Assembly (NCBI RefSeq): GCF_033441515.1 | Contig: NZ_JAWQJT010000003.1 | Location: 620,001 to 684,000 of the forward strand | Source: Amycolatopsis solani | GTDB lineage: Bacteria; Actinomycetota; Actinomycetes; Mycobacteriales; Pseudonocardiaceae | Direction: 5' to 3' | DNA length: 64,000 nucleotides | Shown: in pieces, positions 42,506 to 51,434 of the stretch | Position numbering within the stretch: the first letter of the stretch is position 1 | Layout: every line of letters begins with the position of its first letter | Position numbers and translations under genes: made by a program | The notes under the pieces: generated by a model | Told to the model about the DNA's origin: nothing | Databases searched by the model: none | Seen by the model: only the letters and a program-made list of their open reading frames with translations

Positions 42506-42542
42506 GGCCGGGCACGCCTTGACGGGCGTGCCCGGCCGCTTT
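42506..42542. terminator. Hairpin terminator candidate
   Basis: Perfect 13-bp stem GGCCGGGCACGCC (42506-42518) with its complement (42525-42537), loop TTGACG. A T-run follows on the minus strand and a shorter CTTT on the plus strand. It ends the SIS-gene transcript before the serine hydrolase promoter. Confidence 0.65.
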
Positions 42543-42553
42543 AGCGTCGGCAT

Positions 42554-42567
42554 ACCGACTGGTCGGT
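42554..42567. promoter_or_regulatory. Putative TetR-type operator before the serine hydrolase gene
   Basis: ACCGAC-TG-GTCGGT is a perfect 6+6 inverted repeat 31 bases upstream of the start at 42598. Repeats of this form are typical TetR-family operators. No TetR gene is adjacent, so the regulator would act from elsewhere. Confidence 0.45.
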
Positions 42568-42597
42568 GTGGACCGGTCGCTCCCCCGAGGAGGTCCG

Positions 42598-43773
42598 ATG
42601 GACAGCGCCACGGCGACGGTGCACGGCGAGTGCGCGCCCGGTTTCGAACCGGTGCGCGAGGCCTTCGAGGAGAACTTCCGCTCCCGCGGCGAGCTGGGTG
42701 CCGCGTTCACCGCCACCCGGCACGGCGAGGTCGTGGTGGACCTGTGGGGCGGCTGGACCGGGCCGGCGCGTGACGCCGCCTGGCAGCCGGACACCCTCGC
42801 CAACGTGTGGTCGACGACCAAGGGCATGACCGCGCTCTGCGCGCACCGGCTCGCCGACGCCGGCGAGCTGGACATCGACGCGCCGGTCGCGAAGTACTGG
42901 CCGGAGTTCGCCGCCGCGGGCAAGGCGGAGGTGCCGGTGCGGTGGCTGCTCTCGCACCGCTCCGGCGTGCCCGGCATCGGGCTCGACCGGCCCGTCCGGG
43001 TCGAAGAACTCTACGACTGGGACCTCATGACGTCGCTGCTGGCGGCCCAGGAACCGCTCTGCGAGCCCGGTTCCGCGGGTGGCTACCACGCGCTGGCCTA
43101 CGGGTGGCTCGTCGGCGAGGTCGTGCGGCGGGTCGCCGGGCAGGGCATCCGCGAGTTCTTCGCCGAGCAGGTCGCCGTTCCGCTCGGCGCCGACTTCTCG
43201 ATCGGGCTGGCCGACGACGCCGACCTGGGCCGGTGCGCGACCCTGGTCGACCCGGTCATGACCGAGGAGGTGGCGAACGCGCTGGCGGCGGCGTTCGCGA
43301 GCGCCGGCCCGGTCGCGCAGGCCGCGCTGGCCAACCCGCGCCTGTCCGGCCACGACGCGAACGAACCGGCGTTCCGCCGGGCCGTCCTGCCGGCGTTGAA
43401 CGGCCACGGCACGGCCCGCGCGATCGCCACGATCTACGGCGCGCTGGCCACCGGCGGGCTCCTGTCCGCGCCGGCGCTGGCGAAGGCCCGCGAGAGCCAG
43501 GGCAAGGAGATCGACGCCGTGCTCGGCCTGCCGAACGAGTGGGGCCTGGGCTTCTACCTCGGCAGCGACGCCCGCGGCTTCGGCCCGAACCCGGCGGCCT
43601 TCGGCCACGACGGCCTCGGCGGCTCCACCGGCGGCGCCGACCCGGAGAACGGCATCTCGTTCGGCTACACGCTCAACCAGCTCGGCCCGCTCATCCGCGA
43701 CGACCCCCGCAAGATGGCCCTGGTCAACGCGGTGTACGAGAGCTTGGGCCTCGTGAGTGTTCAGGAGGGTTAG
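42598..43773 (+). CDS. Serine hydrolase (beta-lactamase/class C PBP-like esterase)
   Basis: 391 aa from the ATG at 42598 behind GAGGAGG. Class C beta-lactamase fold: SxxK motif in VWSTTKGM near residue 76 (nucleophile Ser, Lys base), a YxN-like Tyr in GGYHALAYG near 165, and HDGLGG near 340 in place of KTG. Usually esterase EstB or LACTB-type activity rather than antibiotic hydrolysis. No signal peptide, so cytoplasmic. The last codons and stop lie inside a dispersed palindrome (43751-43794), which has replaced the original 3' end. Confidence 0.88.
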   Translation: MDSATATVHGECAPGFEPVREAFEENFRSRGELGAAFTATRHGEVVVDLWGGWTGPARDAAWQPDTLANVWSTTKGMTALCAHRLADAGELDIDAPVAKYWPEFAAAGKAEVPVRWLLSHRSGVPGIGLDRPVRVEELYDWDLMTSLLAAQEPLCEPGSAGGYHALAYGWLVGEVVRRVAGQGIREFFAEQVAVPLGADFSIGLADDADLGRCATLVDPVMTEEVANALAAAFASAGPVAQAALANPRLSGHDANEPAFRRAVLPALNGHGTARAIATIYGALATGGLLSAPALAKARESQGKEIDAVLGLPNEWGLGFYLGSDARGFGPNPAAFGHDGLGGSTGGADPENGISFGYTLNQLGPLIRDDPRKMALVNAVYESLGLVSVQEG

Positions 43774-43794
43774 AACCCTCCTGAACACTCACGA
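43751..43794. repeat. GGGTTAGAACCC inverted repeat, copy 2, overlapping a coding end
   Basis: Perfect 21-bp arms 43751-43771 and 43774-43794 around AG. The TAG of GGGTTAGAACCC is the stop codon of the serine hydrolase, so its last residues (VSVQEG) are encoded by the repeat. Confidence 0.85.
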
Positions 43795-43837
43795 CCAGCC
43801 GCGGCAGAGTGCTTTCCGCGAGCCGGCCCGGCGCCGG

Positions 43838-45709
43838 TCACGCCACCGCGGGCTCCTGGTCCGCGAACTGCGTCGCGTGCAGCGTCGCGTACCGCCCACC
43901 GCGGGCCAGCAGCTCGTCGTGCGTCCCGCGTTCGACGATCTCGCCGTGCTCCAGGACCAGGATCTGGTCCGCCGCGCGGACCGTCGACAGCCGGTGCGCG
44001 ATCACCAGCGCCGTCCGGCCGGCCAACGCGTGCGTCAGCGCCTCGCCGACGGCCGCCTCGGACTCGGAGTCCAGGTGTGCCGTCGCCTCGTCGAGGATCA
44101 CGACCTTGGGCTGGGCCAGCAGGAGCCGGGCGATCGTCAGCCGCTGGCGTTCGCCGCCCGAGAGCCGGTAGCCGCGCTCCCCCACCGTCGTTTCGAGGCC
44201 GTCGGGCAGGGAGTGGACCAGCTCGCCGAGCCGGGCGCGGTCGAGCGCCTCCCAGATCTCGTCGTCGGTCACGCCCGGCCGCGCGTACGCCAGGTTCGCG
44301 CGGATCGTGTCGTGGAACAGGTGCCCGTCCTGGGTCACCACGCCGACGGTTTGCCGCAGCGAAGCGAAAGTCAGCTCGCGGACGTCCACATCGGACAGCC
44401 GGACCGAACCCTCGTCGACGTCGTACAAGCGCGGCAGCAGCGAAGCGATCGTGGACTTCCCCGCCCCCGACGACCCGACCAGCGCGACCATCTGCCCCGG
44501 CTCGGCGCGGAACGAGATGCCGTGCAGCACCTCTTCGCCGCCGCGGTGGTCGAGCGTGGCGACGTCTTCCAGCGACGCCAGCGAATACCGGTCCGCCGCC
44601 GGGTACCCGAAGCGGACGCCGGAGAACTCGACCGAAACCCCTTCCGAGGGCGGCAAAGCACGCGCGGACGGCTTCTCCTTGATCATCGGCTCGAGGTCGA
44701 GGACCTCGAAGACCCGCTCGAACGACACCAGCGCGGTCATGACGTCGACGCGCACGTTGGCCAGCGCGGTCAGCGGCGCGTAGAGCCGGGTCAGCAGCAG
44801 CGCCAGCGCGACCACGGTGCCCGGCGCGAGCTTGCCGGTCAGCGCGAGGTAGCCGCCGAGGCCGTAGACCAAAGCCTGCGCCAGCGCCGAAACCAGGGTC
44901 AGGCTCGTCATGAACCAGCGGGTCAGCATCGCGGTGCGCACGCCGATGTCGCGCACGCGCCCGGCCCGCAGCGCGAAGTCGTCCGCTTCCTGCACCGGAC
45001 GGCCGAAGAGCTTCACCAGCGTGGCGCCCGGCGCGGAGAACCGCTCGGTCATCTGCGTGGTCATGCCGGCGTTGAGGTTCGCGGCCTCCCGCTGCAGCCC
45101 GGCCATCCGGCGGCCGAGCCGGCGCGCGGGGATCACGAAGATCGGCAGCAGCACCAGCGCGATCAGCGTGACCTGCCAGGACAGCGTGAGCATGACCGCC
45201 AGCGACAGCGCCAGCTGGATGACGTTGGTGACCAGCCCGGACAGCGTCGCGGTGAACGTCCGCTGCGCGCCGATGACGTCGTTGTTGAGCCGGGAAACCA
45301 GCGCGCCCGTGCGGGTCCGGGTGAAGAACGCGACCGGCATCCGCTGCACGTGCTCGAACACCGCGCGGCGGAGGTCGAAGATGATGCCCTCGCCGATCCG
45401 CGCGGACTGCCACCGCTCGATCAGGCCGAACCCGGCGTCCGCGATCGCCAGCGCGGCGATGACGACGGCCAGCCACACGACCACCGACAGGTCGTGCCCG
45501 CCGACGATCGCGTCGACCACCTTGCCCGCCAGCACCGGCGTCGACACGGCGAGGACCGCCGAAACCACCGTCAGGACGAGGAAAGCCAGCAGCCGCCGCC
45601 AGTGCGGCCGGGCGAAGCGGGCGACGCGCTTGAGCGTGCCGCGGCTGAGCCCCTTCGGCACGTCGTCGGCGCGCATCGCCGAACTCCACAGCCCCCACAT
45701 GTTGTCCAT
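43838..45709 (-). CDS. ABC transporter, fused permease and ATPase (half-transporter)
   Basis: 623 aa. Six membrane helices in residues about 35-325 (ABC exporter type 1), then the nucleotide-binding domain: Walker A GSSGAGKST near 420, Q-loop VVTQDG, signature LSGGERQR near 520, Walker B VVILDEAT, switch AHRLS. A homodimeric multidrug or lipid exporter of the MsbA/BmrA class. A MarR repressor is encoded about 100 bp upstream on the same strand, which suggests drug-inducible expression. Confidence 0.93.
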   Translation of the reverse strand: MDNMWGLWSSAMRADDVPKGLSRGTLKRVARFARPHWRRLLAFLVLTVVSAVLAVSTPVLAGKVVDAIVGGHDLSVVVWLAVVIAALAIADAGFGLIERWQSARIGEGIIFDLRRAVFEHVQRMPVAFFTRTRTGALVSRLNNDVIGAQRTFTATLSGLVTNVIQLALSLAVMLTLSWQVTLIALVLLPIFVIPARRLGRRMAGLQREAANLNAGMTTQMTERFSAPGATLVKLFGRPVQEADDFALRAGRVRDIGVRTAMLTRWFMTSLTLVSALAQALVYGLGGYLALTGKLAPGTVVALALLLTRLYAPLTALANVRVDVMTALVSFERVFEVLDLEPMIKEKPSARALPPSEGVSVEFSGVRFGYPAADRYSLASLEDVATLDHRGGEEVLHGISFRAEPGQMVALVGSSGAGKSTIASLLPRLYDVDEGSVRLSDVDVRELTFASLRQTVGVVTQDGHLFHDTIRANLAYARPGVTDDEIWEALDRARLGELVHSLPDGLETTVGERGYRLSGGERQRLTIARLLLAQPKVVILDEATAHLDSESEAAVGEALTHALAGRTALVIAHRLSTVRAADQILVLEHGEIVERGTHDELLARGGRYATLHATQFADQEPAVA

Positions 45710-45729
45710 GGGAAAACCCCCAGTCTCTA

Positions 45730-45751
45730 AACCTCTACCTTAGCTGAGGTT
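45730..45751. promoter_or_regulatory. Inverted repeat upstream of the ABC exporter
   Basis: AACCTC (45730-45735) and GAGGTT (45746-45751) flank TACCTTAGCT about 20-40 bases upstream of the exporter start; CCTTAGCTGAGG inside is a near palindrome. A plausible site for the neighbouring MarR protein. Confidence 0.35.
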
Positions 45752-45807
45752 TTCTCCGGATATGACCTGGACAACGCCACCATCGCCCGTTTCCTTCCCG
45801 CCGCCGT

Positions 45808-46248
45808 TCACTCCGCGCGAACGACCCGTTCCAGCGCGCTCCGCAGTCCTTCGGCATCCTCGGCGGCCAACGGTGCCAGCAACAGTGCCTCAGCCTGCCG
45901 GGTGACCTCTTCTCCCGCTTCGCGGACCCGCTCGCCTTCGGCGGTCAGCGTGACCAGGCGCTTGCGGCGGTCGCCCGGCGCGACCTCGCGCCGAACCAGA
46001 CCCTTGGCCTCGAGCTCGTCGACGAGCGCGACCATCGTCGTCCGGTCGACGCCGAGGCGCACTGCACCGTCCTGTTGCGACTGCCCCGGCCCGTCACCGA
46101 AGAGCGCGAGCAGCGCGAGCTGCCGCCCGGTGACGCCGAGCGGTTCGTACCGCGGCTCGGCCAGCTCGGCGAGCCGCAGCTGCGCGTGCTTGAGCAGGTA
46201 ACCGAGCCGCCGGGTGACGGCCGGGGGCGCTTCGAGGTCGCTGGACAC
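45808..46248 (-). CDS. MarR family transcriptional regulator
   Basis: 146 aa. Winged helix: TGRQLALLALFGDGPGQSQQ, then the recognition helix LGVDRTTMVALVDELEAKGL near residue 66 and wing REVAPGDRRKRLVTLT near 90, all typical of MarR. It lies between the ABC exporter gene (same strand, about 100 bp) and the divergent LLM oxidoreductase, so it probably represses one or both in response to a phenolic or drug ligand. Confidence 0.92.
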   Translation of the reverse strand: MSSDLEAPPAVTRRLGYLLKHAQLRLAELAEPRYEPLGVTGRQLALLALFGDGPGQSQQDGAVRLGVDRTTMVALVDELEAKGLVRREVAPGDRRKRLVTLTAEGERVREAGEEVTRQAEALLLAPLAAEDAEGLRSALERVVRAE

Positions 46249-46268
46249 AGGAGGACTCTACCCTTAGG

Positions 46269-46311
46269 CTGATCGTCAGTTTTGCTGATGATTTATAAGA
46301 CTGATAATCAG
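46269..46311. promoter_or_regulatory. Paired operator-like palindromes between marR and the LLM gene
   Basis: CTGATCGTCAG (46269-46279, one mismatch) and CTGATAATCAG (46301-46311, perfect) lie 32 bases apart in an AT-rich 71-bp gap. The second abuts the AGGAGC ribosome site of the rightward gene. A MarR dimer at both would silence both directions. Confidence 0.5.
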
Positions 46312-46319
46312 GAGCACAC

Positions 46320-47171
46320 ATGACCACGATCGGACTGAAACCACCCCAGCAGCACCTCGGCATCGCCGAGCTCCGCGAGACGTGGGCGATCGCCGACGAC
46401 GCCGGGTTCGACGGCTGCTGGGTGTTCGACCACCTCGCCCCGATGGGCCCGGACCGCACCGGCGACGTCTTCGACGGCTGGAGCCTGCTGGCGGCGATGG
46501 CGGAGGCGACGAGCCGGGTCCGCATCGGCTGCCTGGTGGCCGGGAACACCAACCGCCACCCGGGCACCTTCGCGAAGATCGCGGCCACGATCGACCACCT
46601 CTCCGGCGGCCGCCTCGACGTCGGCCTCGGCGCGGGCGGCGACACCCACACCGACGCGATGATGGGCACCCCGACCCCACCGGCCGTCGAACGCGTCGAA
46701 AGACTCGCCGAGGCCTGCGAAATCCTCCGTCTGCTGTGGACCCGGCCGGTGACGGACTTCCGCGGCCGCCACTACACGCTGACCGGCGCCGTCAGTGATC
46801 CGAAGCCGCTCCAGGCGAAACCGCCGCTGTGGCTGGGCAGCAGCGGGGAAAAGCGCGGCCTGCGGGTGGTCGCCGAGCACGCCGACGTCTGGCTCAACGC
46901 GGCCTTGCCGGGGACGGACATCGCCGAACTGCGGCGGCTTTCCCGGGTCCTCGACGAGCACTGCGCCGCCGCCGGCCGCGACCCGGCCGCGATCCGCCGC
47001 GCCGTGCAGTTCCGGCTGCCGCCCGGCCCGGACGCGGCGCTGCGGCTGGCGCGGGACTACGTCGAGGCGGGCTTCACCGAGCTGGTCCTGATGCCCGCCG
47101 GGCCGGACGGCGTCGTCGCGGCCTGCGAAACGGCGGCGAAGCTGCTCCCCCGCCTGCGAGACGTCGACTGA
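46320..47171 (+). CDS. LLM class flavin/F420-dependent oxidoreductase
   Basis: 283 aa, ATG behind AGGAGC. Luciferase-like TIM barrel: AIADDAGFDGCWVFDHL near residue 25, VRIGCLVAGNTNRHPGTFAK near 65, RLDVGLGAGGD near 100 and PPLWLGSSGEKRGLRVVAEH near 180 are the blocks of F420-dependent LLM enzymes. Probably oxidises or reduces a small organic compound with F420 or FMN. Divergence from MarR suggests inducible detoxification. Confidence 0.88.
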   Translation: MTTIGLKPPQQHLGIAELRETWAIADDAGFDGCWVFDHLAPMGPDRTGDVFDGWSLLAAMAEATSRVRIGCLVAGNTNRHPGTFAKIAATIDHLSGGRLDVGLGAGGDTHTDAMMGTPTPPAVERVERLAEACEILRLLWTRPVTDFRGRHYTLTGAVSDPKPLQAKPPLWLGSSGEKRGLRVVAEHADVWLNAALPGTDIAELRRLSRVLDEHCAAAGRDPAAIRRAVQFRLPPGPDAALRLARDYVEAGFTELVLMPAGPDGVVAACETAAKLLPRLRDVD

Positions 47172-47204
47172 AGCCGTCAGCGGGGCGCTCGGTAGCCTGA
47201 CCGG

Positions 47205-48548
47205 GTGGGAACGGAGGTGGGCCGGGCGCCCGCATGGCGGCGCGCGGCACGGCTCTTCACCGCACCTTCGCGCACCCTCGAAGCCGCCCCCTTGCGATGG
47301 GATCTGGGCTTCTACCTGGTCTGCCTGGCTTTCGCGCTGCCGACCGCGCTCATGTCCGAGTTCTACGGCTACCGCGTCTGGGGCAACTTCGCGACGGTCG
47401 CGTACGGCTTCGGCGTGCTGCACAGCGGGTGGCTGCTGTGGTCCGCCCGACGGGGCCGCGAGCCGCGGGGCGTGCTCGGTTCGCGCTGGTGCGCCATCGC
47501 CGCCGTCGGTTTGTTGGCAATGATCCTTCCGTTGGCGCTCCTGGTGATCCGGCGACTGACCGGAGTGGACTGGCTGATCACGCCGTTCTCCTGGGCCGCG
47601 CAGCCCGAGGTGTGGGTGATCGAGCGGTCCGCGGATCTGCTGCTGCACCACGGAACCCCGTACGTCGACGTCACCACGCTCGGCCGCGCCCCCGAAGTAA
47701 ACGATTACACGCCCTACGGTCCCGTGATGGCACTCTTCGGCCTGCCGCGGGCGCTGTTCGGCGGTTCACCGGTGGCGGACGCGCTCACCGACGCCCGCTG
47801 GGTGTTCGCGCTGGCCGCCTGCGCGTGCGTGCTGGGCACGCTCAAGCTGCTGAAGTGGCCGAAGGTGCCGGTCGGGGCCGCGCAGCTCGCGCTCGCCTGC
47901 CCGCTCACCGCGCTCACCTGGGCCGTCGCCGGCCCGGACCTCGCGATCGTCGGCCTGCTGGTGCTGGCGTGCGCGCTCGCGGCCACCGGGCGGGTCGCCT
48001 GGTCGGGACTCGTGCTGGCGCTGGTGATCAGCGCCAAGCTCATCGTCGCGCCCGCGGCCGCGGTGCTGGCGGTGTTCGTGCTGGTACGCCGCGGAAAGCC
48101 CGCGCTGACCCGGTTCGTGGCGGCGCTGGTGGCGACGACGGTCGCGCTGCACCTGCCCGTGTACCTCGTGGACCCGGCCGCGTTCGTCGAACACGTCTTC
48201 CGGTTCCCCCTCGGGATGGGCGCTGTGCGGTCGCCCGCGGCGAGCCCGTTGCCGGGCCACCTGATCGCCGGTCTCGGCGTGGTGGGCCAGGTGACGGCGT
48301 TCGTCCTCGTGGGCGCCGCCGCCGTGGCCATGCTGGTCTGGCTGGTGCGCCGGCCCCCCGCGAACGGCTCCGGCGCACTCCTGCGCATCGCCGTCGGACT
48401 CGGCGCGTTGATCCTGCTGACCCCGGCCACCCGGTACGGCTACCTGGTGTATCCCCTGGTCCTGCTCGGGGCCCACCTGGTGTTCCGCGTGGCCGAAGAC
48501 TCCACTGCGCGCCCCCCGCGCAGCAGTTCCCGAACTACTTCTTCTTGA
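47205..48548 (+). CDS. DUF2029/GT87-like polytopic membrane protein
   Basis: 447 aa, GTG start 6 bases after a TAGCCT -10, so probably leaderless. About ten hydrophobic helices; the motif PYVDVTTLGRAPEVNDYTPYGP near residue 155, with an acidic loop after a helix pair, is the pattern of polyprenol-phosphate-mannose-dependent mannosyltransferases (GT87, DUF2029). It would build lipoglycans or cell-wall glycans on the outer face. The last 14 bases overlap the convergent small HTH gene. Confidence 0.7.
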   Translation: MGTEVGRAPAWRRAARLFTAPSRTLEAAPLRWDLGFYLVCLAFALPTALMSEFYGYRVWGNFATVAYGFGVLHSGWLLWSARRGREPRGVLGSRWCAIAAVGLLAMILPLALLVIRRLTGVDWLITPFSWAAQPEVWVIERSADLLLHHGTPYVDVTTLGRAPEVNDYTPYGPVMALFGLPRALFGGSPVADALTDARWVFALAACACVLGTLKLLKWPKVPVGAAQLALACPLTALTWAVAGPDLAIVGLLVLACALAATGRVAWSGLVLALVISAKLIVAPAAAVLAVFVLVRRGKPALTRFVAALVATTVALHLPVYLVDPAAFVEHVFRFPLGMGAVRSPAASPLPGHLIAGLGVVGQVTAFVLVGAAAVAMLVWLVRRPPANGSGALLRIAVGLGALILLTPATRYGYLVYPLVLLGAHLVFRVAEDSTARPPRSSSRTTSS

Positions 48549-48744
48549 CCCGCGTCGCCCCGCCGCGCCCCCGCAGCTGGACTCCGGACTCCGACAGCAC
48601 CCGGTGCACGAACCCGTAGGACCGGCCCGTCGACTCCGCCAGGGCCCGGATGCTGGAGCCCTTCTCGTATTTCTTCTTCAGGTCAGCGGCCAGCTTGTCG
48701 CGCGTGTTGCCGGTGATCCGCGCGCCTTTCTTGAGATCAGCCAC
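48535..48744 (-). CDS. Small helix-turn-helix protein
   Basis: 69 aa from the GTG at 48744; the frame stays open to an ATG-like start at 48813, but conservation-like pattern begins at ADLKKGARITG. Core: RDKLAADLKKKYEKGSSIRALAES, then TGRSYGFVHRVLSESGVQLR, a resolvase/sigma-type HTH, and a basic tail ending RVKKK. Proteins of this size and sequence type are widely conserved in actinobacteria and probably bind DNA. Convergent with the GT87-like gene, with 14-bp overlap. Confidence 0.8.
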   Translation of the reverse strand: MADLKKGARITGNTRDKLAADLKKKYEKGSSIRALAESTGRSYGFVHRVLSESGVQLRGRGGATRVKKK

Positions 48745-48922
48745 GTCGATCGCCTTCCCGCCGAGAGTGTTCTGGGCCACATATCGGCCCCTGCCGGGGC
48801 AATGATCGAACACTGAGCGCCGGATTGCCAGACGACAGCCGTAAAACGACCGAAATTGCGATCACATTGGGCCATTCCAGTGCCTCGCCGGGAGTGATCT
48901 TGCACCCGAATGGACGCACCCC

Positions 48923-50551
<1,629 letters not shown>

Positions 50552-50695
50552 GGGAACTCCCGTGGACGGGGGTGAACGGAGGACAGCGTCAGGCGGCCGC
50601 GAAGGCCGCGGCGTCACTCCAGCTGGATATCCACGGAGACCAGTGTACGGGGCGGGGTCCACGGGTTTTTCCGGACGTGTGCGGTCTCACCCGGG

Positions 50696-50739
50696 TCGTG
50701 AGTGGTAAGTCGGGTTAGAACCCGACTTAGCACTCACGA
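50696..50739. repeat. GGGTTAGAACCC inverted repeat, copy 3
   Basis: Arms 50696-50716 and 50719-50739 around AG with a single mismatched pair. The stop codon of the acVLRF1 gene (50734-50736) is inside the right arm, so the repeat has been taken into the gene's 3' end. Confidence 0.8.
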
Positions 50740-51375
50740 GGGGTCGCGCAGCGTGACCTGCACCGACAAGGCGCGGACGGCGGCTTCCTCCAGGACCGCC
50801 CGGCTCGGCTCGGCGATCTCCAGCACCCGGGGTTCGGCGCGGGCGAACAGCGGCGCCAGCCGACGGTCTTCACGCAGCTCCTCGAGGGCCCGGCGGTCGC
50901 CGCCGAGCACCACGGCGTCCACTTCGGACAGTCGGGGGACGAGCACCTCGAACGCGTCCCGCGCGGCGGCCTGGAGCGCCTGCCGCGCCTGTCCGGCGCG
51001 ACGCCGGGCGAAGCGCTGCTGCGACCAGCCGCCCGCGGCGGACCGGCCGTGCACGAGGTGCCGGTCGGTGCGCGAGACCTCGACCCGCCCGTCCCGGGCG
51101 ATCCCGACGCTGTGACTGCCGAGCCGCACCAGCAGGAGCGCGATCCGCCGCGGCACCGAGACGTGCGCGGCGAGGGAACCGCCGTCGAGCGGTCCGAAAG
51201 GGACGGTCGCGGTCGCGGTGGCCCCGTCGGCCGCGGTCACCCGGACCTCGAACGGCGTGGTTTCGGTGGCGGCGATCCCGCCGTGCCGTTCGCCGAACCG
51301 GGCGAAGAAGCCGTCCAGGCGTTCGGGCGGTACTTCGACCGCGCGACCGCCACCGGCGACTTCCCTGGGCTTCAC
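50734..51375 (-). CDS. acVLRF1 family peptidyl-tRNA hydrolase
   Basis: 213 aa. Release-factor-like (eRF1-superfamily) fold of the actinobacterial Vms1-like group: RHLVHGRSAAGGWSQQRFAR near residue 105, where the GGxxQ-type loop with Gln and the Trp replaces the GGQ of release factors, and VVLGGDRRALEELREDRRLA near 155. It is expected to release nascent chains from stalled or split large ribosomal subunits. It is downstream of nothing, on the same strand as the ABC-F gene, with a dispersed palindrome between. Confidence 0.85.
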   Translation of the reverse strand: MKPREVAGGGRAVEVPPERLDGFFARFGERHGGIAATETTPFEVRVTAADGATATATVPFGPLDGGSLAAHVSVPRRIALLLVRLGSHSVGIARDGRVEVSRTDRHLVHGRSAAGGWSQQRFARRRAGQARQALQAAARDAFEVLVPRLSEVDAVVLGGDRRALEELREDRRLAPLFARAEPRVLEIAEPSRAVLEEAAVRALSVQVTLRDPS

Positions 51376-51434
51376 GGGGAAAACGGTACGGGGCCGCCGC
51401 GAACTTCGCGACGGCCCCGTACCGGTCTACGGGT

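Noticed and set aside
42598..43773. Antibiotic-resistance beta-lactamase
   Set aside because: No signal peptide and the KTG box is HDG-like, as in esterases of this fold.
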